DNA of 64,000 bases from Halobacteriales archaeon QH_7_65_31. GTDB lineage: Archaea > Halobacteriota > Halobacteria > Halobacteriales > Haloarculaceae. Location of the stretch: NCBI GenBank assembly GCA_003021785.1, contig PXQU01000003.1, positions 32,156-96,155 on the forward strand. Direction: 5' to 3'. The translations under genes and the position numbers were made by a program. Positions 44,843 to 54,524 of this stretch are shown piece by piece; position 1 is the stretch's first letter, and each line of letters starts with the position of its first letter. The notes beneath the pieces were generated by a model. It was not told the origin of the DNA. It worked only from the letters and a program-made list of their open reading frames with translations, and ran no database searches.

Positions 44843-47440
44843 CTAGCGGACGAGGACGACGGCGTTCTCGGTCTCGATAAACGCTCCCTCACCGGCGAAG
44901 GTCCGTTCCTCTTCGACCTCGAACAGCTCTGGGTCGAGCACCTCGTCGGCGGCGTGGAGCCGCCCGTTCGAGATCGCGTACTCGCCGCTCTCGATGGCCG
45001 CGTCGATCTCCCCGACCTTGCTCCCGAACTCCGGCCCGACCGTCGCGTAGTCGAGATCGATCTCTGCGATCTCCGTCGAGAGCGCCGGCGCCTCGTTTAA
45101 CTGTTCCAACTGTTCGACGTGCATCACGCCGGCGACGGCGTCCTCGAACCCCTCGATCTCGCCGTACACCGCGATCTCGTCGAGCGACTCGTTGAGCGCG
45201 AGCCCGTTGTCGGTCTTGTAGCCGCGCAGCGCGGCGATGACCTCAAGTGCTGTCTCACCGGCCGTGCGGTTCGACTCGTACCCCGCGGGTTCGGGCCACG
45301 CGAGCGTGTGGACGGAGTCGCCGCCGTAGAGCGTGGCGTGTATCTCCTCGGTGACGTGCGGGAGAAACGGCGCGAACAGCTTCAGGAACCGCCGGTGGGC
45401 GACCCGCAGCGCGTACGGGGTCGAGTCGGCGGGCGACTGCTTGGCGATCTCGAGATAATCGTCACAGAAGGTGTGCCAGAAGAACGCGCGGAGTTCATCG
45501 CGCGCCTTCGCGTACTCGTGTCTCTCGAAGTAGCCGGTGACGGTCTCAGTCAGCTCGTCCAGCGAGGCGAGCAGCCACTCGTCCATCGCGGCGAACGTCT
45601 CGGGTTCGGTCGGCTCCTCGACGGCCAGCGAATCGACGAGCTTCGAGGCGTTCCAGAGCTTCTGGAGCAGCTTCTCTCCCTGTCGCATCGCGTTCTCGTT
45701 GAACGGGAAGTCCTCGCCGACGGCGGTCGAGGCGGCCCAGTAGCGAATGGCGTCGATGGGGTACTCATCCATCACCTCGCGGGGGTCGATCCCGTTCCCC
45801 TTCGATTTGGACATCTTCCGCCGGTCCCGATCGAGGACGTGGCCGTTGACGAGAACGGCATCGAACGGGACCTCACCGGTGTGCTCGTAACACTTGACGA
45901 CCGTGTGGAACAGCCAGAAGCTGATGATGTCGTGACCCTGTGGCCGGAGGTCGAACTGGTAGAGTTCGGGATTGTCGAAGCTGAAGCCGTTCGCCTCGTT
46001 CCAGTCCCAGCCGGCGTTGATGAGCGGTGTCAGGCTACTGGTCGCCCACGTGTCGAACACGTCCGCTTCGGGCTCGAAGCTCTCGTGTCCGCACTCGGGA
46101 CACGCCGCAACGGGCGGCTCGTCGGCCAGCGGATCGACGGGGAGATCGCGCTTCTCGGCCAGCACGGTCTCGTCACACGCGTCGCAGTACCAGACCGGGA
46201 TCGGAATCCCGGAGTCGCGTTGACGGGAGATACACCAGTCCCACTCCAGCCCTTCGACCCAGTGTTCGTACCGAGTGAACATCTTCTCGGGATACCAGTC
46301 CATCTCGCGGCCCGCTTCGAGATACTCGTCGGTCTTGTCGAGCAGCTCGATATACCACTGGTCCGTCACCCGGTACTCGATGTCCGTCTCGCACCGCTCG
46401 TGGACCTGCACGTCGTGGACGATTTCCTCACGCGAAACGAGCTGGCCGGTCGAATCGAGATCCGCAACGATGGCCTCGCGCGCCTCATGGGTAGACATAC
46501 CGGCGTAGTCGCCGGCCGCCTCGGTCATCGTCCCCGACTCGTCGATGGCGACCCGGAGATCGAGGTCGTGAGCCTGATACCACTCGATATCGGTCTGGTC
46601 GCCGAAGGTGCAACACATCACGACGCCGGTCCCCTTCTCCATGTCGACGCGCTCGTCCTCGCGAATCTCGACCTCGTGGCCGAACAGCGGGACGCGCGCG
46701 GTAGAGCCGGGGAGATCGTCGGTGCGCTCGTCGTCGGGATGGACGAACATGGCGACACACGCCGGGATCAGCTCCGGGCGCGTCGTCGCGATCGTCACGT
46801 CTTCGCGTGGTCCGTCGATGATGTCGAACGTGATATCGTTGAAGTGGGCGTCGCGTTCTGCGTCCTCGGTCTCGACCTGTGAGATGGCCGTCTCGCAGTC
46901 GGGACACCAGATGGCCGGGCCGCGCTGTCTGTACTCGCGGCCCTGTTCGTACAGATCGAGGAAAGAGAGCTGCGAGAGCCGCTGGACGCGCGGCTCGATC
47001 GTCTTGTACGTGTTCGACCAGTCGATAGAAATGCCGAGCTCTCGGATTTCCTCGGTGAAGCTGGTCTCGTACTCCTGACACACCTCGCGACACAGCTCTT
47101 GGAACTCGCGGCGCTCGTAGTTCTGATGGCGAACGTCGAGCTCGCGCTCGGTGAGCCGCTCGCTCGCGATGCCGTTGTCGTCGTAGCCGAACGGGAAGAA
47201 GGCGTCACCGTCGGCCATCCGGTGGTAGCGGGCGGCGAAGTCCTGCGTGATGTGGCTGTACAGATGCCCCATGTGGAGACTGCCCGACACCGTCGGCGGC
47301 GGCGTATCGACGCTGTAGGCCGTGTTCGGGTCCGCGTTCGATTCGTCGTACTCGTACGTGCCGTCCTCGACCCAGTGGGTTCGCCACTCGGACTCGACGG
47401 CGTCGGGATCGTAGCGCCCTTCGAGATCGTCCGTGCTCAT
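44843..47440 (-). CDS. valS: Valyl-tRNA synthetase
   Basis: Charges tRNA(Val) with valine. The 865-residue class I enzyme has HMGH in PPTVSGSLHMGHLYSH (class I HIGH motif) and MSKSKGNGIDP (KMSKS) near 540. An editing domain insert holds TIATTRPELIPACVAMFVHP, and zinc-binding Cys pairs are seen as CPDC (about 183-186) and CDAC with CPEC. The anticodon-binding domain (YEHTGE, DEWLLASLDELTETV) ends the protein without a C-terminal coiled coil. Length fits archaeal ValRS. Upstream TCTAAAC box at +27 agrees with the start ATG at 47440. Confidence 0.96.
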   Translation of the reverse strand: MSTDDLEGRYDPDAVESEWRTHWVEDGTYEYDESNADPNTAYSVDTPPPTVSGSLHMGHLYSHITQDFAARYHRMADGDAFFPFGYDDNGIASERLTERELDVRHQNYERREFQELCREVCQEYETSFTEEIRELGISIDWSNTYKTIEPRVQRLSQLSFLDLYEQGREYRQRGPAIWCPDCETAISQVETEDAERDAHFNDITFDIIDGPREDVTIATTRPELIPACVAMFVHPDDERTDDLPGSTARVPLFGHEVEIREDERVDMEKGTGVVMCCTFGDQTDIEWYQAHDLDLRVAIDESGTMTEAAGDYAGMSTHEAREAIVADLDSTGQLVSREEIVHDVQVHERCETDIEYRVTDQWYIELLDKTDEYLEAGREMDWYPEKMFTRYEHWVEGLEWDWCISRQRDSGIPIPVWYCDACDETVLAEKRDLPVDPLADEPPVAACPECGHESFEPEADVFDTWATSSLTPLINAGWDWNEANGFSFDNPELYQFDLRPQGHDIISFWLFHTVVKCYEHTGEVPFDAVLVNGHVLDRDRRKMSKSKGNGIDPREVMDEYPIDAIRYWAASTAVGEDFPFNENAMRQGEKLLQKLWNASKLVDSLAVEEPTEPETFAAMDEWLLASLDELTETVTGYFERHEYAKARDELRAFFWHTFCDDYLEIAKQSPADSTPYALRVAHRRFLKLFAPFLPHVTEEIHATLYGGDSVHTLAWPEPAGYESNRTAGETALEVIAALRGYKTDNGLALNESLDEIAVYGEIEGFEDAVAGVMHVEQLEQLNEAPALSTEIAEIDLDYATVGPEFGSKVGEIDAAIESGEYAISNGRLHAADEVLDPELFEVEEERTFAGEGAFIETENAVVLVR

Positions 47441-47662
47441 GTGTCGTGATACTGTGTGGTGTGTTTAGACTGTTCGGAAACGGTTCGCGCGAGGAGGAGG
47501 ATGGTGGTGGCCCTACGCGGGGCCTACGAACCGGACGGGCGACGCCAGCGTCGCGTCGTTCATACCGGATTCTCACTCCCCGGGGATTTAGGCGTTCTGA
47601 CGGGGTGTGACATGTCCCCCTGCTGGGTGAACGCTTAGGCCCTCCCCGATCGAGACGCCGGT

Positions 47663-48130
47663 GTGCATCTCGTCGAAGCGACCGACTCGGACCTCGACGC
47701 GCTGGTCGACCGCTGGTACGACCTCGCGCGCGAGATGGAACAGTACGACGAGCTGAACGAACTCAGCTACGAGCGTAGAGAGGCCGTCCTCGACGATGGG
47801 TTCCGCGCCCTGCTCGATGACGATAGCGTCAGCAACTACCTCGTCGCTCACGACGGAGAGACGATCGGCTTCCTCACGCTCCGCGAGGGCGAACACCCCT
47901 CGCGCGAGCAGGCTCGGTATCTCCGGATCGAGAACCTCGCGATCGACGAGGCCCACCGGAACCGGGGCCACGGCACGGCGGTCGTCGAGCGCGTGCGCGA
48001 GCTCGCCAGCGAGCGCGACTGCGACCAGCTGAAGGTCGGCTGTGAGTGGCACAACGAGGGCGCACGGCGACTGTATCGATCCCTCGGCTTCCGGCCGAAG
48101 CAGGTCCAGTTCGCGCAGTCGGTGGAGTAG
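47663..48130 (+). CDS. GNAT-family N-acetyltransferase
   Basis: A 155-residue acetyl-CoA-dependent acetyltransferase. The core motif A RIENLAIDEAHRNRGHGTAVV includes the RxxGxG/A-like R-N-R-G-H-G pyrophosphate loop, and motif B is WHNEGARRLYRSLGF. The substrate is unknown. GTG start at 47663 with a CTTAGG box about 27 nt upstream. It is separated from valS by 222 nt and stands just before the second toxin-antitoxin pair. Confidence 0.88.
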   Translation: MHLVEATDSDLDALVDRWYDLAREMEQYDELNELSYERREAVLDDGFRALLDDDSVSNYLVAHDGETIGFLTLREGEHPSREQARYLRIENLAIDEAHRNRGHGTAVVERVRELASERDCDQLKVGCEWHNEGARRLYRSLGFRPKQVQFAQSVE

Positions 48131-48143
48131 CCGCCATACACAA

Positions 48144-48167
48144 GTACATCCACACGTACATCTACAC
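48144..48167. repeat. Tandem 12-bp direct repeats at the VapB2 start
   Basis: GTACATCCACAC (48144-48155) and GTACATCTACAC (48156-48167) are back-to-back copies differing in one base; the GTG start of the antitoxin begins at the very next base. They occupy the region between a TATA-like ATACACAA and the start codon, where a VapBC complex would autorepress. Operator role is inferred. Confidence 0.5.
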
Positions 48168-48392
48168 GTGGCGACGAAGAACCTCACTATCACGAAAGAA
48201 GCTTACGAGCAGCTCCGCAAGCACAAACGAGACGACGAGAGCTTCACGGAGACGATACTTCGGCTGACAGGTGAGAACCGCGACGTGATGGCCGGCTTCG
48301 GGCTGCTTGCGGACGACGATACGTTTCCCGAGGCGACCACGGCAACACGAGCCGAACTCGACAGCGACCTACGCGAGCGTCGCGACCGATGA
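48168..48392 (+). CDS. vapB: VapB-type antitoxin (DUF217-like)
   Basis: A 74-residue protein of the archaeal VapB family that lacks an AbrB fold. The N-terminal part VATKNLTITKEAYEQLRKHKR is a ribbon-helix-helix-like DNA-binding region (ITKEAYEQL), followed by SFTETILRLTGENRD and an acidic tail that binds VapC. The GTG start at 48168 follows the tandem repeats. Its stop overlaps the toxin start by 4 nt (ATGA). Confidence 0.82.
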   Translation: MATKNLTITKEAYEQLRKHKRDDESFTETILRLTGENRDVMAGFGLLADDDTFPEATTATRAELDSDLRERRDR

Positions 48393-48772
48393 TCCTGTTC
48401 GATACCAGCTTTCTCATCGAGTATCTCGACGGTGCAGAACGGACGAGAACGTTTCTCGACGCGAACGAGGGGCGGCCCTTCTTCGCTCCGTCGCTGGTGC
48501 TGTTTGAGGTGTACCGCGGTGTGACCCGAACCGGCGGTGAGGTGCGATTAGACGCCGTGCAGGACAGACTGGCTTGGCTCGAACCGATACCGCTCGATGC
48601 CGGAAGCGCCCGCGAAGCCGCTCGTATCGAGGCGGAGCTGCTCGACGCCGGCCAGCCGATCAACCTCGGTGACGTACTCATCGCCGGTGTCTGTCGTCAC
48701 CACGGCTCTCTGCTCGTCACCGACGACGACCACTTCGACCGCGTCGACGGCGTCGAAACGCTGTCGTACTGA
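48389..48772 (+). CDS. vapC: VapC-type PIN-domain RNase toxin
   Basis: A 127-residue PIN domain. Active-site acids: Asp5 in MILFDTSFLIEYL, Glu41-like in LVLFEVYRGV, Asp94-like in NLGDVLIAGVCR and the DDD in LLVTDDDHF. Typical sequence-specific tRNA/rRNA cleaving enzyme of the type II toxin group. It lies 4 nt into the antitoxin gene, and the DNA sequence is much unlike the vapC at 35.4 kb, so this is an independent module. Confidence 0.87.
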   Translation: MILFDTSFLIEYLDGAERTRTFLDANEGRPFFAPSLVLFEVYRGVTRTGGEVRLDAVQDRLAWLEPIPLDAGSAREAARIEAELLDAGQPINLGDVLIAGVCRHHGSLLVTDDDHFDRVDGVETLSY

Positions 48773-48809
48773 CGACGACCGTTTTACCGCTCGCGCTCGT
48801 AGGCTATGT

Positions 48810-49145
48810 ATGCTCCAGATTCGCGGGTTCGCGGGCGGGACGGGCGTGACCGGGACGCTGTACGAGCCGGACGAGGAGCCGCCGTCGTATCAGGGCGCGC
48901 CCGACCCCGACGCGCCGTACGTCTGGGTCTGTGACTCCTTTTACGAGGTCGCCTCGGGCGGCCAGTCACAGACAATCGACGGCGAGGAGATTCGCGTCGC
49001 CTTCGAGTCGCCCACGCCGCGCGGCTTCGAGGAGCGCGACCGCGCGATCGCCGCCGCGAAAGCACATCTCCGCACGCAGTTCGCACGGCTGGGCGTCGCG
49101 GAGACCGAGGTCCGCATCGACGTGCTCGAACCGACCGAGGTCTGA
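48810..49145 (+). CDS. Conserved haloarchaeal protein of unknown function
   Basis: A 111-residue acidic single-domain protein. Motifs that stand out are GTLYEPDEEPPSYQGAPDPDAPYVWVCDSFYEV and a helix RDRAIAAAKAHLRTQFARLGV. I do not recognise a family function. TATA-like GTTTTACC is about 27 nt before the ATG, and it ends 0 nt from the convergent NurA gene, so it is likely translated. Confidence 0.75.
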   Translation: MLQIRGFAGGTGVTGTLYEPDEEPPSYQGAPDPDAPYVWVCDSFYEVASGGQSQTIDGEEIRVAFESPTPRGFEERDRAIAAAKAHLRTQFARLGVAETEVRIDVLEPTEV

Positions 49146-50402
49146 TTACTCCACGAACGGACCCCAGCGGTCGTCGTTGTAGTCGGTATCGATCTCCGAG
49201 TCGAACGCCCGCTCCAACGACTGTCGGAGCGCCGTCGTCTCTCGCATGCTGATCTTCGCCAGCGAATCCGCCTTCCCGACGACGGCGGGGGGTCCCTGCT
49301 CGCTCGCGACGCCCTGCAGCATCTGTCGCAGCAGTCGGCTCCGGCGGTCGGCGTCGTCGGTGAAGTAGCGGGGCGCTTCCACCCGATACACCGTGTCCGT
49401 CCGCGGATCGTACACCATCGCGAACGTCACCTCGTAGGCCTCGCGCTCGTGGGCGTGATCGACACCCGGCACGTCCGGCGAGACGAGCGCGCGGTCAGTG
49501 CTGCCGCGCGAGATAAACCAGTTCGTGTAGGTGAGCTCCTCGGTCTCGCGCACCCACTCGCCGTCCCGTCGCTCGCGCTGTTCGAGCAGCTGTGAGAAGA
49601 AGGCGGCGTCGTTGAGCCACGGCGAGTTTCCCTCCTTCTCGCGGATCGCGCGGGTGATGAGCCGGCTCGCGGGGTTCTTCACGAAGCCGACCATCGGAAT
49701 CTCGCGGTCGATGAACCGCTCGACGAGCTCGACGTACAGCTGGAGCACCTCGCGCGGGCGCTCGTCGCTCGCGAGCAGCTCAGCGAGCTCGGGGTCGCGC
49801 TGCAGCCACGTCAACAGCCCCTTCGGATAGATCGGGCCGTCCATCACGAGCAGGTCGGTGACGCTGTCGGCGTGGTCGGTCGCGTGGGTCGCCTCGGCCA
49901 TGTAGAGGGCGAGCTCGTGGACGACGGCCGTCTTCGCGTGATCGGTCGTCGGGACGTGGAGGAGCCGCTGTCTGACGTAGCCGTCGTCGTCCCGCTGCCA
50001 CTCCGTCCCGGCGTCGCCCATCATCACGTCGTTGGAGTGGACGGCGACGACGTTCGTGCGCTCGCGATGGAGCTCGAGATCGGAGGGGACACGACTCATC
50101 GCCGCGTGGGCTACGTCCGCGACGAGTCCGTTCTTGAACGTGGTCGGATTGATCGTGCCGGCGTCGAGCCCGTGACGCGGCTGGTACTCGTCGGCTTCGA
50201 GCGCGATCTCCGTCCGATCGACGCGGTAGCGACACTGCTCGCCGAGCGGTTCGACCACGTTTCGCCCCTCGGAGACGAGCGGGTCGAGCCACTCGGCCCA
50301 GACCGTCTCGCCGAACTCGCGGTGCTGTGACTCATCGACGGTGCGCGAGACGCCGCTCGCCAGCCGCGAGATCGCCTTGAAGTGGACGGGATCGAGCGTC
50401 AT
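49146..50402 (-). CDS. NurA-domain nuclease
   Basis: A 418-residue protein of the NurA family, 5'-3' nucleases that work with HerA, Mre11 and Rad50 in DNA end resection. VVAVHSNDVMMGDAG and LLVMDGPIYPKGL hold acidic metal-binding residues; TNWFISRGSTDRALVSPDVPGVDH lies near the end. The HerA partner is not nearby, unlike in many archaea. ATG at 50402 begins MTLDPVHFKAIS; a TTTTTACC box about 27 nt upstream supports it. Confidence 0.85.
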   Translation of the reverse strand: MTLDPVHFKAISRLASGVSRTVDESQHREFGETVWAEWLDPLVSEGRNVVEPLGEQCRYRVDRTEIALEADEYQPRHGLDAGTINPTTFKNGLVADVAHAAMSRVPSDLELHRERTNVVAVHSNDVMMGDAGTEWQRDDDGYVRQRLLHVPTTDHAKTAVVHELALYMAEATHATDHADSVTDLLVMDGPIYPKGLLTWLQRDPELAELLASDERPREVLQLYVELVERFIDREIPMVGFVKNPASRLITRAIREKEGNSPWLNDAAFFSQLLEQRERRDGEWVRETEELTYTNWFISRGSTDRALVSPDVPGVDHAHEREAYEVTFAMVYDPRTDTVYRVEAPRYFTDDADRRSRLLRQMLQGVASEQGPPAVVGKADSLAKISMRETTALRQSLERAFDSEIDTDYNDDRWGPFVE

Positions 50403-50493
50403 TCGTTGTCGAAACCGGGTCGCCGTCGGTAAAAAGTGGCTCGCCCCCGCCGGAGAGCGAACGCTACTTAGGCCGGCCCGATGACCGTCACGT

Positions 50494-52004
<1,511 letters not shown>

Positions 52005-52008
<4 letters not shown>

Positions 52009-52481
52009 GCACGACGGTCGAGCTACGCCGCGCGAGCACCGAGGAGGTTGCCGCCCTCGTCCCGCTGTATCGCGCCGCCTACCGGACGACCGCCGAGCTC
52101 GGCTATCCGACGGGGATGGTCGATGTGGAGCGCGAGTACGTCCGCTCGTGGTTCGACGCCGAGGAGCCGTCGGTCGAGTTCGTCGCCGAGCGCGACGGCG
52201 AGATCGTCGGTGCGGTGCGCGTGCTCAAAGCCGAGACCCACCCGTTCGCGGAACGGCTCGCCGTCGCGCCCAACGAGCAGGGGGCCGGTATCGGGACACG
52301 GCTGTTCGAGCGGGTCGAAGAGTACGCCAGCGAACAGGGGTACGACCGGCTCCAACTGGGGACCTACACCGGCCACCCGTTCCTCATCGACTTCTACGAG
52401 TCGCGCGGCTACGAGCGGTACACCGTCTGGGAGAACGACGACGCCGCCCACGACTACGTGGGCTACGAGAAGTCGCTGTGA
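52005..52481 (+). CDS. GNAT-family N-acetyltransferase
   Basis: A 158-residue protein with the acetyl-CoA loop EQGAGIGTRLFERV (motif A) and DFYESRGYERY (motif B). Substrate unknown. Start is GTG at 52005 inside the gpmI stop (GTGA overlap), implying translational coupling with glycolysis gene gpmI. The end overlaps the convergent MFS gene by 19 nt. Confidence 0.88.
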
Positions 52482-53641
52482 GCGGCGGCCCACACGAGCC
52501 CGACCAGTAGCAGTCCGACGCCCAGCACCGCTATCGTCTCGATCGTCCCGAGTACGTCTGCCAGTCGCCCGCCGGCGATCTCGAACGGCGCGACGATGAG
52601 CGAGTGAGCCATCGCAACGGCAGACAGCGTCGTCGCCCGCCCGAGCGACGGGATACGGTCGTTGAGATACTGCCCCTGTAACGGCTCCGTGAGGCTCCGA
52701 ACGGCTCGCAGTACGAAGAACAGCGGAACCGCGGCCGCGGGGGCGAGCGCGACCCCGGCGAGCAGCGCGCCGAGCGCCGGCGGCACGAGCCGAAACCATC
52801 CTGCCGTTCCGACAGCCGCCCGTACGCGCCCGGCGTTCGCCGTCACGACCGCCGACACGAGCGAGAACGCCGCGTACACCGCACCGATGACGACGACTCC
52901 GTCCGGACTGTACCCCGCGACCGACAGTCCCGCGACCGCGTCCCGTGTCACCGGCTGCACGAAGAAGTTCACCACGCCCATTACCGCCGCGAACACACCG
53001 GTGTAGAACACGAACCAGCGGAGATCGGGACCGAGCAGCTGTTCACGCGCCGACCGGAACGCCCCGAGCTGTGTCTGATCGCCGCCGGGCTCTCCGGTCG
53101 GCTCGGGGAACGTCGCGACGACGGGCACTGCGATCGCCGTGACGAGACCGCTCGCGAGCCACGGCCACGCTAGGTTCACCGAGCCGAGAACGCCGCCCGC
53201 GAGCGCCGCGACGCCGCCGGTCGCCAGTCCCAGCGCGCGACCTCGGCCCCGGACTCTCGCGAACTCGTCGCCGTCGAGTCGCGTCTCCAACGTCTCGTAG
53301 AGCCACGCGCTGTCGCTCCCCGAGCTGAACGTCTGTGAGACGGCCAGAAGGACGTACACGAGGAGGAGGGTCGGCAGCGACCGTCCGAACGCGAACGCGA
53401 TCGAGCCGACTGCGCCTCCCGCCGTCCCGATGAGGAGCGCCCGGCGTCGACCAATCCTGTCACCGATGTAGCCGGTCGGTAGCTCCGCCACGAGAATCGT
53501 CACCGAGAAGACCGCATCCAACAGGCCGATCCCGGAGTAGCTGACCCCCCGTGAGAGCAGAAACAGCACCCACACCGGTCCCGACAGGTGGGCGTTGCGC
53601 GTCGCCTCGAACAGGTAGTATTTGACGACGGCACGGTCCAC
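52463..53641 (-). CDS. MFS transporter
   Basis: A 392-residue polytopic protein of the major facilitator superfamily with about 11-12 transmembrane helices. The signature in loop 2-3, GYIGDRIGRRRALLIG, is present. The second half repeats the pattern less clearly. Substrate unknown; drug or sugar efflux are plausible. The GTG at 53641 is preferred since residues upstream are Arg-rich non-family sequence and a TATA-like TTCATA lies about 27 nt before it. Divergent from none; nadC lies 64 nt upstream on the same strand. Confidence 0.85.
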   Translation of the reverse strand: MDRAVVKYYLFEATRNAHLSGPVWVLFLLSRGVSYSGIGLLDAVFSVTILVAELPTGYIGDRIGRRRALLIGTAGGAVGSIAFAFGRSLPTLLLVYVLLAVSQTFSSGSDSAWLYETLETRLDGDEFARVRGRGRALGLATGGVAALAGGVLGSVNLAWPWLASGLVTAIAVPVVATFPEPTGEPGGDQTQLGAFRSAREQLLGPDLRWFVFYTGVFAAVMGVVNFFVQPVTRDAVAGLSVAGYSPDGVVVIGAVYAAFSLVSAVVTANAGRVRAAVGTAGWFRLVPPALGALLAGVALAPAAAVPLFFVLRAVRSLTEPLQGQYLNDRIPSLGRATTLSAVAMAHSLIVAPFEIAGGRLADVLGTIETIAVLGVGLLLVGLVWAAAHSDFS

Positions 53642-53705
53642 ACGCGACGGTCGTCTGCGACCGCTATGAATGATTCCGTACCGGATGTCGGCTGAATCGC
53701 CGGAG

Positions 53706-54524
53706 CTACCGCACTTCTCCCGTCCGGAACGACAGGTCCAGCTGGTCGGCCGAGTGGGTGAGCGACCCCATCGAGATAACGTCCACACCCGCCTCCGCGT
53801 AGGCGGGGACATCCTCGCGGGTTATCCCGCCCGACGCCTCGACGAGCGCCGCGCCGTCGAGCAGTTCGACGGCGTTGTGCGTCTCCGCCGGACTCATGTT
53901 GTCCAGCAGGACGATATCCGCCCCGGCCTCTGCGGCCCGGGTCGCATCTGCCGGCGTCTCTACCTCGCACTCGACCTTCGTCGCGAAGGAGACGCGTTCG
54001 ACACACCGAGAGACGGCCGCCGTCAGCCCCAGCTCGGCGATGTGGTTCTCCTTGACAAGCACCATATGCGAGAGGGTCAGTCGGTGGGTGTCACCGCCGC
54101 CGGCGACGACGGCTCGCTTCTCGATCCCGCGGAGTCCGGGCGTCGTCTTGCGGGTCGCGGCCACCGCCACGTCGTCGCTCACCTCGCGGGCGGCGTCGAC
54201 GGCCCGCCGGGTCGCCGTCGCGACGCCGGAGGCGTGGCCGACGAGATTCGCCGCCACCCGCTCACCGCGCAGGAGATCACTCGCCGTCCCCTCGACGGCG
54301 AGCAGCTCCTCGCCCGTCTCGACTCGCGTCCCCGCCTCCACGCGGTCGGTGACGGTCACGCCGAGATACTCGAAGACGGCCGTCGCGGCATCGAGACCGG
54401 CGGCGACGCCGTCCTGTTTCGCGACCAGTCGCCCCGTCGTCTCCCCGGGCACGTCGTTCGTCACGTCGTGGTGGCCGACGTCCTCGCGGAGCCACGATTC
54501 GATCTTCGACCGCTCAATCAGCAT
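53706..54524 (-). CDS. nadC: Nicotinate-nucleotide pyrophosphorylase (QPRTase)
   Basis: Turns quinolinate and PRPP into nicotinate mononucleotide with CO2 release, third step of NAD synthesis. The 272-residue protein has EDVGHHDVTND, GVAAGLDAATAVF, AATRKTTPGLRGIEKRAV (PRPP/quinolinate Lys-Arg site), GGGDTHRLTLSHMVLVKENH and a final EASGGITREDV. The ATG at 54524 is preceded by GGAGGTG with 4 nt spacing, and the gene overlaps nadB's end by 11 nt, so it is read by translation reinitiation. Last gene of nadA-nadB-nadC. Confidence 0.95.
   Translation of the reverse strand: MLIERSKIESWLREDVGHHDVTNDVPGETTGRLVAKQDGVAAGLDAATAVFEYLGVTVTDRVEAGTRVETGEELLAVEGTASDLLRGERVAANLVGHASGVATATRRAVDAAREVSDDVAVAATRKTTPGLRGIEKRAVVAGGGDTHRLTLSHMVLVKENHIAELGLTAAVSRCVERVSFATKVECEVETPADATRAAEAGADIVLLDNMSPAETHNAVELLDGAALVEASGGITREDVPAYAEAGVDVISMGSLTHSADQLDLSFRTGEVR

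Noticed and set aside
43795..44892. Open frame antisense to the asparaginase gene
   Set aside because: Low-complexity shadow; the sense gene has the Ntn hydrolase motif.
45119..46882. Open frame of 587 codons antisense to valS
   Set aside because: A shadow of the ValRS gene in GC-rich DNA; no recognisable domain.
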